From: Pampus argenteus
Taxonomy: Eukaryota; Chordata; Actinopteri; Scombriformes; Stromateidae
DNA: 64,000 nucleotides
Direction of reading: 5' to 3'
Assembly (NCBI GenBank): GCA_036937835.1
Contig: CM072875.1
Location: forward strand, 19,189,501-19,253,500
The position numbers and the translations under genes were made by a program. How positions within the stretch are numbered: position 1 is the first letter of the stretch; each line of letters begins with the position of its first letter. The notes under the pieces were generated by a model. The model did no database searches. It was not told the DNA's origin and worked only from the letters and a program-made list of their open reading frames with translations. Of this stretch, positions 34,527-46,600 are shown piece by piece.

Positions 34527-35732
34527 CACACGCCACTTATAAAGCCTTAGAAATGTTGACAGTGTTGAAAAGTTAATAAGTACATATACTCAAGTTCTGT
34601 ACTTAAGTACACATTTGAGGTACTTCCAAATTCTTTATACTACACTGTGTTTGTTTCACATATGAGTTCATAAAAAAAAACTACCCACTAATATATAAAG
34701 TAATTAACATCCTGCCACGACCAGCTATAAAGGTACATTCTACTACTTTAACTTCATTAAAGGATCTGAATACTTCCTGGCAACTAATACCTTTAGAAAC
34801 AAACTCTTCACATACTCGTTAATAATTTAATCAAACTTCATAACATGATGAATATGATCTGAATCACTGAATTATATGAACTTTCTGTTTTTCTGTTTGA
34901 CAGATCAAACCAGCCTCCAAACCTCCTGCCAACAACCCGAAGGTAAAAATTGAAGTTTGTGTCTGTATTAGTGTGTATTGTATTATGTATTATCAATATT
35001 ATTATTATTATTTAACACTCTTTGTTGCATTTGATCCTTAAAAAACATTAGTTCTGCTTTACATAATTTCCTGTAAGTCTGAGTTGACCACCAAGCATTT
35101 ATATATTGTACACAGTCACACTTTCCACTATGTTTCTTAACACAACGTGTGAATCTTACTTCCTGTTAGTTGCTCTCTTTTTTTTTTTTTGCATCCAAAT
35201 TGACATCAAATCAGCTCTTAAAGCTTAAAATACATTAAAATAACCAATAAACAACATGACTTTTAAGACTCAGAAAGGAGGAACTGGACATTTTCAAACC
35301 CTAACCCTCTAACCCTCTAACCCTAACCCTGCCCTGTTACGTTTATTAAGAAACTGGTGGTTAATTTCTTCTGCGTTTCATCTGTTTCCATCCAACAGCA
35401 GCAGCCGGCCGACGGAGGCATCTATGCGGTGAGACTTCTCATTCTAATGTTTAAAAAGACTTTTAAAATGGCACATGATGGAAAAGTGACAGCTTACCGC
35501 CAAGCAGATGGTAAAGGATGTTTATTTATATCATCTACCTGGCTGTCAGAGAACATTCACTCTTACTGTAGAGTCAGTGCAGGAAATGTTTGTAGAAATG
35601 CACAATGTGGTGGGTTTTTTGTGTGTGTGTGTGTTTTATTTTTGTCTGTCTGTGTGTGTCCTGCAGGGTCTGAGCTCTCACACGAGTGACACATACGAGA
35701 CCATTAAAATAGACAAGAGGCCGATTGTCTGA
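34395..35732 (+). CDS. fcer1g: Fc receptor gamma-chain-like ITAM adaptor (69 aa as modelled)
   Basis: FcR-gamma is a disulfide-linked homodimer that pairs with Fc and activating receptors and recruits Syk through its ITAM. Coding exons: 34395-34469, 34904-34942, 35399-35428, 35667-35732 (TGA). The second exon begins at 34380. The protein starts MICYILDVILIFYG, with Cys3 (dimer cysteine) and Asp7 (intramembrane charge that pairs with a receptor Arg/Lys), a helix at about 3-23, then a basic juxtamembrane stretch (RLRIK). The ITAM is Y47-AGL50, seven residues, Y58-ETI61, split by an intron between A48 and G49. This is the family's exact layout. Odd point: human FCER1G has a cleaved signal peptide before this segment, and none is found here. 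It lies upstream of nectin4, within the 1q23-like block. A TCR-zeta-type adaptor is excluded by the single ITAM. The symbol is given by resemblance; a paralogue label such as fcer1gl is possible. Confidence 0.85.
34488..34532 (+). repeat. CA microsatellite in fcer1g-like intron
   Basis: CA repeat with one G interruption, beginning 19 bp after the exon donor at 34469. Confidence 0.95.
34560..34850. repeat. fragment of 'tacttgagtac' dispersed repeat
   Basis: Words such as 'actcaagttctgtacttaag', 'gaggtacttcc' and 'ttctactactttaact' match the repeat family also seen at 9721-10175 and 41800-42215. Non-coding. Confidence 0.45.
35296..35330. repeat. interstitial telomere-like CCCTAA repeat
   Basis: AACCCTAACCCTCTAACCCTCTAACCCTAACCCT: six ACCCT blocks, most separated by the telomeric CCCTAA spacing or a two-base variant. 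It lies in the intron just before the 30-bp exon of the FcR-gamma-like gene. Confidence 0.75.
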
Positions 35733-35954
35733 CAGTAGAAGATTTGCAGCAGAAAGGATGCTGAGCACAGAAACAACACGTTGAATCTCTTAAAGCTTTA
35801 TACTGTAAATGAACTGCTGGCCTGTGCATAACGCTCCACATGCATTATATTCATTTATCATTTGTAAAAAAAACAAACAAACTTTCTCTTCCTTCTTTTT
35901 ATGTCTTGCATGAATGTAAATGTTAAAACTACTAAATTAATTCAACAGTTTACC

Positions 35955-35960
35955 AATAAA
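35955..35960 (+). terminator. fcer1g-like polyadenylation signal
   Basis: AATAAA 222 bp after the stop codon, the first canonical hexamer in this 3' UTR. Confidence 0.6.
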
Positions 35961-36077
35961 AGCTTTGACGATGTGTCTTCACTGCCGTGTTTCACAACTG
36001 GTTTTTATCGAAAAAACAGAACTTCAAATTCTGCTCCTGTGTTCCTCTTTTTTTATGAATTCAGAAATACAAATAAG

Positions 36078-36250
36078 GCTGCAACTCATTATTATCATAT
36101 TTATCTATGGATTAATCTGCCAATTTATGTTTTCTAAATCATCCATTAAGTTTACTGTTATATAAACACTCAACAGAGAAGCAAAAAATAACTAATATTT
36201 GGCTTTGGGTTTGAAAAATGCCAAAATAGTTGCAGACTGATATTCTGTCA
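36078..36250 (+). repeat. dispersed 'ggctgcaactcattatta' repeat
   Basis: Same family as 18950-19165: 'ggctgcaactcattatta ... atctatggattaatctgcca'. It lies in the spacer before nectin4; the remainder of 36260-36900 shows no gene. Confidence 0.5.
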
Positions 36251-36909
36251 AGTGTATGTAGCGGTTAAACTGCTGATTATAGGAGAAAAAATCATTTTGA
36301 ATCTTCTAAATATGAAATTAAAAGCAAGAATTTCATGATATATTTATTTGAAGTTGAAGTTTGAACATCCAGGACGGTAAATTTACATCTTTTCATGTCT
36401 CATTTATGCTTATTTATTATAGAAACACCTGTTTCACTCTACCTGTGTGACAGACGCACAGGTAACCTCACCGTCTCTACTTATTTACATAGAAACAGAA
36501 ATGTATTCAAAACAGATTCATAACAGCTAGTTGTGTACTTGTTCCCCCTGGAGGCTCCTCACGAGGACGCATTCATGCTTCATCACAAGCTGTTGCATCA
36601 CACCCACCTCAACATGTCAAACAAAGGATCTCATTGGATGATGGTGACATTTGTATTTATTAACCCATATTTAAATATTTTACAGTTTATATTTCATTGA
36701 ACGTGTCAGAAGCAAAACATAAAATGTGTTTGAATAAACTTTTTTCAGGATTTTGTGTTGTTAAAAACAGAATAAACCATCAGATGCATAAACAGCAGGA
36801 GCATCTTCTACAAAAAAAAAAAAAAAAAGAATCACTTAAAATTATGCTGCTTTCAAGTCCTCCTGGAAAATTTCATGCTCATGACTTTGTTAGTGTCTCG
36901 TGTTTAAAA

Positions 36910-36910
<1 letters not shown>

Positions 36911-36993
<83 letters not shown>
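36911..36993 (+). repeat. TCTA tetranucleotide microsatellite
   Basis: About twenty uninterrupted TCTA (GATA-complement) units, 83 bp, ending about 50 bp before the nectin4 GC-box. Confidence 0.97.
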
Positions 36994-37014
36994 CAACATT
37001 ACCTGAACACGCCT

Positions 37015-37469
37015 TTAAGTGGGCGTGTCTACCCTGCGGAGTGGGCGGGGCCATGACAGCCAACAGGTGTAGCGACTCAAACCTGTGTTTCTCTGTGTTT
37101 GTACCTGTGCGTGACAACCAGCAGCTTTTTGCTCGGTCGATACAAACTTTATTTTTCTTTTCTGCTTCGTCTTCGTTCAAATATAATTTCTAATATTTCC
37201 ATTTTTCCGTGTTTCGCTTCGTGTCTGAGTTTTTTCTACCAGGTGTTGCAGGGAAACTTTCTGCTTAACTTAACGCGGTTTATTCAGCTTCTGTCAGCGG
37301 AGGATTTCTCTCTGTGATTTGAGGAGGAAACACCTGTCGCACCTGCGTGTGGACAGAAAACTGCTTCCAGCACTGAACTTCTGGACTAAATATCCGCACT
37401 GAAAGCTTAATATGACATTTTAACACTAACTATAAAGACCAAAGTTTTTCAGTTTTCTTTGGACTCAAG
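37015..37469 (+). promoter_or_regulatory. nectin4: nectin4 promoter and 5' UTR
   Basis: GTGGGCGTG (37018-37026) and GTGGGCGGGGCC (37041-37052) are KLF/Sp1-type boxes, with a CAGGTG E-box about 15 bp further on. The leader then runs to the signal-peptide ATG at 37470. The start site was not resolved. Confidence 0.45.
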
Positions 37470-38033
37470 ATGAAGTGTCTGGCTTTGATTTTTCTAGCTG
37501 GTGAGTTTTGTGTTATGTTCACTTACACTTACATAAATTCAGTAATATTCCCAAATAAAATACTGTTTATTATAGTATTTTCTATTATTTATGGGCTATA
37601 GGGCAACTTCCAAAGCAGAAGTTGCTGAGTGCTTTAGAGGAAAAATAACAACCTTTAAGCTCCTTCATGGTATCTTATTTCCCAATTCTGATGCTCTAAT
37701 AACTCAATAAAAGCAGCAGGAGTGAGACTACGGTCACGTTAATGTACATTGTAAATTATATTTGTATATTTCTCTAATATTTTTCTAGAAATGCACAGTT
37801 TGTGTGTTTGTGTGGTGTCTGTGTGGCCCTATAGTGTGACTACAGCTCTCTTACTCACTCATGTGGATAATATATAATTATATAATCCCTGTCTGATGAT
37901 GTCTGTGCTCATACCTGCTGTCTGCTTTAATGTTGTTACATTACTAAAGTACCTTGATGCCTCTGATCTGTGATTCAGTTTGTATCTTATGTAGTGGTGT
38001 TTTAGATAAATGACCAAGTATCTGGACACCAAT

Positions 38034-38128
<95 letters not shown>

Positions 38129-38323
38129 GATTAGTTAGTTAGTTAGTTAGTTAGTTATGGACACCACATCCACAAACATAATTCAGTAAAAACTAGTTAA
38201 ACTACATATATGCAGTATGTACTGGGCGTCTGATCTGGAGCTGTTTTCCTGCAGACGGTGATATTTTAGGGAAGAGCGTGCTTACACAACGACTCCAAGC
38301 CAAGTCCTTAATGTTTTCCAAAT

Positions 38324-38356
<33 letters not shown>

Positions 38357-38800
38357 TTGTTGTTGTTGTTGTTGTTGTTGGAGGGACTTGGAGGACGCCT
38401 GACCTCCTTCTCATCCAGGATGAACTGGATCACTTTTCCACCCTCACACCAAAACATTTTCAGGCTTCAAAAATCAGCTTGAAACCAAGAAGAGTCAAAG
38501 CAGCTGTAGCAGCAGATGAATTCCTATAACTTTTATAAATGGGTGTCATTCTTTGGCCGTCCGCATACTTTAGGCCATTAAAGTTAATCCGTTTGTGTGT
38601 GCAGGTGTGGAGACACAAGCAGCATAACAGAATGTGGCTCGGCCACATTGTTATTTATCCATGAATCACAACTTATTGCTCAACCTGCGTCTTCCTGTTT
38701 GTGTGACTCATTCTGTTTATGTGACTTTAACTTCTGGTCTTTTATTCTAGATCAAACTTCATAATTTAACACTGTGTTGCTGCAATTACAGGAGCAAATA

Positions 38801-38842
<42 letters not shown>

Positions 38843-38953
38843 AGGTTATTATTTTGACCTGCAACTGCATGTGTGTTAAGTTACTGTCATCCTGAGCGAA
38901 CAGGAAAAGCTCGTATAGCAGCTTTGTGACGCTCTCGGTGAACCCGTGTTTGT

Positions 38954-38984
<31 letters not shown>

Positions 38985-41900
38985 TTAACTCTTTTTCTTT
39001 TCAGTTTTTTTCTCTCTTTTTTTTTTACGTTCGCCTGTCTGTCTTCGTTTCTTTTTAATCTCCTCTAATGTTAATCTTTCTTTTTGTTTCGCCCCTTTCT
39101 GTCCTCGCATGAAGTTTAGCCAGTTTAAAAATAACTTGTTCTTTCTACTCTATAATCAGGTTACCTGCACTGTGCTCTTTGTTGACCAAATTTAAACTTT
39201 CTGTGTGTGTGTGTGTGTGTAACGAGACCCGTTTCCCCTCTTCTGTCACTCTTGTCCTGTCCTGTCTCTGTGTCCTTGCACCGATGGGTGGGAGTCCCAT
39301 ATCGGCTGTAGTGTAATCATTAATTAAGCTCATGAATCAGTAACCGCAGAGTAAAAAACGTGTTCACCCCAGAAATCAAAGGGCAAATATTTGTTTTTTT
39401 TTCCTCTTTGAATTCTCTCACGTTTCTGTTTGTGTCCCACGCTTAGACGTTGGACCTTTAACCAGGTGTGTATGAAGTACAGGTAGTCTCAGTCATTAGT
39501 CTTTACCTTGATTATATGAACCTATGAAACCGTTAGCTACTTTTTGTCATTTGGAGGTTGTAATATTCACCATTACTTTCAATATCTTTGAGAATTTCCA
39601 GTTTTCACACCAAAAAGAGACATTTCATTCCTGTCTGGGTGAAAGTAAAAGTTGGATTCCTCCACGTTGTCACCACTGAGTTTATTAAAGATGTGACGTT
39701 TCTGTCATTTCATCAAATCCAGAATATAAAACAACCTCAAGTCCACATGGAGAAGTCTCTAAAGCTGCTACTAACTCTTAAAGAGCTTGTCTGCTTTCAT
39801 AGACAGAAGTGACTCTAGTAAAAGCGCCAAAGTGCTTTATGGAGTTTGTGTGTTTTCTACGTGTGTGTGTGTGTGTGTGTAAAGACAAGCAGGTTTGCTG
39901 AATTGTTGACTGTCTGGGGTGAAATATCTGTCTCTGTATGTGTGTCTGTGTGTGTGTAAAGTCTTGTGACAGACTGGCGACCTGTCAGGTGAACTCCACA
40001 CGCTCCACCTGAAACCCTGAGCAGCATTAGATGCACCGTTCACTGCTTTAAAGTTTTAGGATTTGCATCATACGTTGTTGTCTGTTAGAGAATGGTGGTG
40101 AATGAAAGGAAAGATATTAAATCCAGAGTGACGTAAAACGGAGAAAAGCCACAGATCTTCACATTTGATCGATCGTATGTTCGGTGTTTTTTATCCACGT
40201 GGCTCCATGTCGGGTCCATGTGTCAAATATCTCAGAAATACTCGATGTATTGGCGCGAGATCTTGTACAGACATTCATAGTTTCAAGAGGATGAATCTTC
40301 ATGACTTTTCCCCTTGTGCCAAAACAAAGGTTCACGTTTGTGATTTGACTAAAATATCTTGATGGCGATTGGAGTGCGATGAAATTCGGTTTAGACAAGT
40401 TTAATATGTTAAACTTTATACCGTCCGTATGTCTCCATTGTGTAGCCAGGAGCTAACACGGCCTGCTAACACGGGTCCCGACTCATCCTGTTGCTAGTAG
40501 TAGACCGTTTTTTCATGGCAGGTATTTTGACCTTTTCACAGCAGGAAAAGCGACAGGTTTATGTACTAACATTAACGATGGCCTCAAGCAGCGTGCATCT
40601 AGATTTTGCATTTAGTTTTTTTTGTTCCACACTTTTCTCCAAACTTCTCCAAACAAAGACAATCAAGCCGTGATACAGATTCTCAAGTAGCTGAGACTGA
40701 AGGTTTTTTAAAGAGATATATGATATGTACAGTAGTTCACTGGTTCACCTTAATGGAATGCGGCCCTCATTAGTGATAATTCCACCTGTGCTTTTCCTGT
40801 TTTGACAAGTCAAAATGTCGGCCGTTAACAGGGCCTACGTTGTTGATGAACAACCTTTTTTACCACTGAAACTAATTAATAATAAAGATATAAATAGATT
40901 TATATATATATAAGTAAGTGCGTGCATTGCAGTCAATGTCAGACATAATGACATTTACCAGAGCCCAACGTTTTAAGTTTGGCTCTTTTTTTTATTTAGC
41001 ACCACCAACAGCATTTAATCTCTCAACTTCCTGCCTTCCCTCAGCTGTATGTGTGCGCGGTGACTTTGTGGAGCCCACTCAGCCCGTCACCTCCCTGCGC
41101 TCCCTGTCGGAGGGTCAGACCCGGCTCCCCTGTCACTACCAGGTGGAGGACGGGGAGAAGGTGGTGCAGGTCACCTGGTACAAGGAGCTGGCAGACGGCA
41201 ACAAGGAGCAGATCATCACCGCCCACTTCACGGACGGACACACAGGTAGGCAGCGGTGAGGAGGTGAGAGTGAACGTCAGGGCGATACTCGGATGAAGCA
41301 TTTGAGGCGTTTGTTTTCCCAGTAATTAATGCAGTTCCTGCATTTTTTAGACATGATGCATCCTTGTAGGTATGAATAGGTGTACTCTGTGATTCAGCAT
41401 TTCTCATTATGTTAAAGTATAATTCCTTCTCTATTTAAGCTCTATATAAAGGTATATTTGCTCTGAGCTGAAGACTTTTTTCTTCTTCTTGTATATCAGA
41501 GTTTGGCCGTTACTCCGGTCGGGTGAAGTTCGAGAGCTTGAGCCCCACCGAGAACTCGGCTCTGCTCATCCCCAGCACCGAGGAGTCGGATGAGGGCAGC
41601 TACATCTGCCACATCTCCACCTTCCCCAACGGAAACTTCGAGAGACACATCACGCTCACCGTGTGGAGTAAGAGTCATCCTCCTTTTTCTCTCTCCCACA
41701 CCTACTGCACCTAATCCTATCAGAGCTGCTGTAATGACGTTTAAACCATAATCATCTTCACTGCATCAAGTCACTGCAGTTCAGCCGAGATCTTCTACTT
41801 ACTTTACTTTATACCACAATGAAAAACTACCTGTAAAAGTATAAAGTATAAACGAATTGGCAGCAAAATGTACTTAAAGTATCAAATGTAAAACTACTCA

Positions 41901-43617
41901 TTATGTGAAATGGACTCATTTTGAGTGTTATATTGATTATATATTGTATATTATTGGAAAAGCAACAAACAATAATCTTAACTACTGAATATGATGTGAT
42001 CATTTATGTATGATATATTGATCTGAACAGTTACAAAAGTAGATAAGAAAAAATGTAAGTACAATAGCTTCCATTTGAAATACAAAATAACTAAATATAA
42101 GAGTATTAATAAGAGTAGTACGGAATGGAAATACTCATGTAAAGTATCTAATAATAGTACTTAAGTACAGTACTTGAGTAAATGTACTTTAGTTATAATC
42201 CACCCCTGAAGATATCTAAAGTTTCAGTGAGTGCAAAGTAGAAAATGACAGTTTGTGTCTGTTACTGCTTAATTTCAACTGAAAGATCTGAAATAATTGA
42301 ATCTGAAAAGGCATCAAAAATGAATGCAGATACCAAAAATAGACGATTCCCTTTGGTAAAAAAAATGAACACAGAGCAAGTCAACTGTATTTATGGAGCA
42401 TAACCCAAAAATCACATCACACTTTTCCCTGAATGGACCCTCGATTCAGATCAGGAAACACACACACCAACAAAACCAAATGGAAAAACATAAAGTACAT
42501 AAAGAGATGATTAATTATAAAGTAAAATGACAACATGTAGAAACAGAATGACAACATTATGTAAATGAAGTGCAAACATACAGTATATGAAAAACATGGA
42601 TCAAACATGCAACTTGTATTTGCTCTGAAGTTGCATGACCGGATCAACCTCTCGTGTGTCTCCGCAGCAAATGTTTGTTGTTCCTGTTTTTTTTTTTGTT
42701 TTTTTTTTACAACTCGACCTCGTGAGTGTTGATTAAAATAATAAATAAAAAAATTGACTGACAGTAAAATATATATATATGTGTTTAATACCTGATAAAA
42801 TGTCTAGAAATAAAAAAACACTTGTTTCAGTGTTATCACATAATCCAGGATTACACAGCTCTGGGAATGCTGTTGTTTTTTGTTTTGTTTGAGTGTCCTG
42901 ATTGATTGATTGATTGATTGCTCGTCATTGAAGTAAAACCTGCAGCGATGCTGTCTGTTCATATATTACTGAGTCATCTGCGGCGACGGCTCAGACTTGC
43001 TTGTTGCAGCACGCCACAGATCCGACAAGGCAACACAAAACGTAGAGTTAGAGCAGAGTAGAGTAGTAACTGACGAACATGAACATTCAACCATGAAATG
43101 TTCAGAAATGTGGGTTTATCCATAGATTACATTACAGTATATAATATCTATATACATGTTTTAACTAATAGAAGTATCTTCTGCTTTGACAACCATAAAT
43201 TGATAGATTTTATTGGGTTTTTTTGCATCTGGATGAAGGTTTTTCTTTCTATTCTTGTTCTATTCTATGCTACAGATTCATCTCTCATGCTGAAAGATGG
43301 AGTTATGTTATCATAATATAATATCACCTGTCAATCACACACTGTAGGCAGCGTCGTGATGATGTGTTTCTCTTGATGAAGTTTGAGTTTTCTGCAGGCG
43401 GTGCCCGTTGTTTTCTCTGGATGTTGTTGCTAATGCTAACTGCCTGTGGTAATATTGCACAGTAGCAGAAAGACGTATCAACGCTGTTTACAACAGTCGA
43501 CGTAAAAGCCTTTTCGTGACGTGTGTGTGTGAATCATAATAGTGTTAAACCAGTTGGTGATTAAGAATAACAAAACAAAAATGTGTCAATGCACATGGTC
43601 GTTTTACACAATCAATA

Positions 43618-43650
<33 letters not shown>

Positions 43651-46600
43651 TCTTTAGTCATATCCTGTGAGGATGCAGTTTTCAGTCTCTGTTCAGGGTT
43701 CAGTGAGATACTGGTGATGCTTCGTTTTCTTGTATGTCAGGATCTTAAAATCTTTTTTTTTTCTATCCATATTCTCATCTTCTTTCATACTTTGTCTATA
43801 CTTACAGTACAATGACACAATCAGTTATAGAAATACTGGTTTTAATAGATCTAATAACAGCCACTTATGGTAATTTTAGGTAGACAAATTTGCTTTAAAC
43901 AGGGTCTAAAGAATATTAATCTTAAAGCAACAATAATCAGAATCAGAATCAGAATCAGAACAACTTTATTTATCCCGAAGGAAATTAGTGAACAATAACC
44001 CTGAATTATAGAGAATAAACATTAGATAAAGTTTTGGATTTTAAAAAAAACATGTTTTATGTGGTATTTTGGCTTTTATTTGACAGCTGAAAGCGCAGAG
44101 AGAGAATAATATTTTGTAATAACTTTATCCAAGGAAATATGTAAAAGTGATTTGAATTGGTTTTAATTTATATAGAAGAAGTGAAATAAAAATAATTAAT
44201 AGGTATGTTGATTTTGGATTAATCTACTTTAGGTGGGATGTCAGTAAACATCTAATAAAAATCTAATAATTAACTAGAATAAACTAATAATAGAAATGAA
44301 TATTATAGTTAAGTAAAAATCAGACAAACTTGAGAACAAAAATAATAAATTAAGGTAAGTTATTTAAAAAATGGAGCCACCAGTTGGACTTCTTAGAAGT
44401 GAAAGCCACTCAGATGTTTTAATGCCTGTACGGACCTGAGATCCTGAACTCACCATGTCCTCCTCCTCCTCCTTTTAGTTTTACCCATCTCCTCTCTGGA
44501 TCATGTGGAGCTGGTTGAGGGCCAGTCGTTCCGCATGGCCGCCTCATGCCGAGCAGTAGGCCGCCCGTCTCCACATCTCTCCTGGGACACAGACCTGCCG
44601 GGCCTTTCTCAAAACCGCACCAACGAGGGCGGCTCTGTGTCCAGCTACTTCTCCCTCCACCCGCTGCGCAGCATGAACGGGAAGCGTCTGGACTGTTTAG
44701 TGTGGCATCCCGGCCTGAAGCAGCCGCGTCGGATCTCAAACCGCCTGGTGGTTCAGTGTAAGTGCAGCCGATGATGATGATGATGATGATGATGAGTTAT
44801 GTAGGATGACTTGAAACCACAAGGCCAAACAAATGAAGTAGATAATATTCAGATCAGATTAGAGTTTTAATCATAATTTAATATTTTCTTAGAGCAGGTT
44901 ACTGGTTGAGTTAAAGTGGAACCAAAGACCCACAGTAACCTGTGGGAGGAAAAAGGGAGTAAGGACATGTTTCCATACAACATACTAATTGTACAGTATA
45001 GAGTATTTGCTATTCAACTATATTTGTGATCAGAGCTAAAGATAAAGTGAGGTTTTATTCTAAGCCTCTATAATTAGTTTTAATGTTCTGCAGCTGAGAC
45101 TAGCGACTCTATCTTCTCCCCTTGGACGCCATACAGTCAAAAATCAAGCGCTTCATCCCATGCATACCGTGTTTTTTGTTTTGTTTTTCCGGTGAAAATA
45201 CTCACTCTAAATCTGCCGATAATCGTTGCGGCATGTAGTAACCGGGACGCGGCTTCTGTTTCTCATAGCGGGAGAAGAAGAAGAACAACAAGAGTACTTA
45301 TTAGCATTAATCACCCTGTTTCGTTTAGGTGTGTCAGTAAAGAGGTCACACCAGACAACTGGCACACACATTAATCTGCAGCAATTTGTTAGCCCACAGA
45401 TGGTTAATTTAACCAATGAGATTTCCTCCCCCTCTAGTTGGTTACAGAGTATTTGTGTAGCTTAACTTTCTGTCTGTGAAAATAAATGCGGGACAGTAGA
45501 TTAAACATTAGACAATATCGGCAGGTTGGCTGCTGGGAAAGTGTATGAGTAATGTTCCCTCCATTATTTATTACTGCTCTTTATCCAGAGTAATACAGTT
45601 TATAGCTGAGCAGAGGTGTAGACTGATTGATTGACTTATTTTTTTTTTTTTCTTCTTCATATGACTTTATATCCTCCCCAAGACTCGAAGATGAAAGATT
45701 ATGTAATAAAACCCAGCGTTCAGTGAATCAGGTCTTCATTTCTGTGACGGTATACTTTGAAACAATCTGCCGGAGGGAAAAGATGTTTGGCAGCGCAGGC
45801 GGATGATACTTATGATACTAACAACATGCAAAACATTTGGCTCAGAAATGACATGCATTGTAATTGTGCCACAGGAATGTCAGTTTAAAGTAATACATAC
45901 ACTTTATTTCAAGAAGCGCTCAGCTTTTCTGTAAATGACTTTGACTTTATCCCAACTTCTGCAGACTTAATCAGACTGAATATAAAGGAGCACTAAACAA
46001 AATCCAGTGTACCCAACAGAGCACGTTTACAGACATTATGTACATTTTCATCCCCACCATGAAGTATGTAGATGATTTGTGTGTGTGTGTGTGTTTTTTG
46101 TGTCAGATCCCCCTGATGCCACCATCTCCACAGCTACAGCAGAGTGGTTTGTGGGTTTGGAGAACGTCGAGCTGGTCTGCAACAGCGGAGGATACCCCAA
46201 ACCTCAGAACACCACCTGGAAATGGTACCGTCATCAATTACACGTTGATTCACTGCACACCGTAATACTATCTGTGCAGCTAAATTGCTCTTTACATGGT
46301 GCTGGAATGTGACTCAAATCACACATAAGCTGCTTATGTGTGTGTTTTGAATCAAACTAACACACATGCATATATATATATATACACCTGTGAACAACAA
46401 AGAAGTGTGCTTGAATCTAAAGGAAGGTACTTTGTGTTTTTTTTGTTTTTTTTCTCCTGGCTCAATTCATCGCGGGATAAAAGATTCGGTGTCGTGTTGC
46501 GCAATTTGAAGTTGGAGAGGAAAAAAAAAAAAAAAAGGGAGGGAGGGAGATATTTTCACACGAGGGAGGGAGCGAGCGACACAAGGAAGCAGTAGGAGAC

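Noticed and set aside
36900..37193. Repetitive Ile-Tyr-Leu-Ser open frames near 36.9 kb
   Set aside because: They are direct translations of the TCTA microsatellite, whose 4-bp unit reads open in all frames.
38034..38156. TTAG array considered as a CRISPR-like or telomeric structure
   Set aside because: A pure 4-bp microsatellite with no spacers; telomere repeats would be 6 bp.
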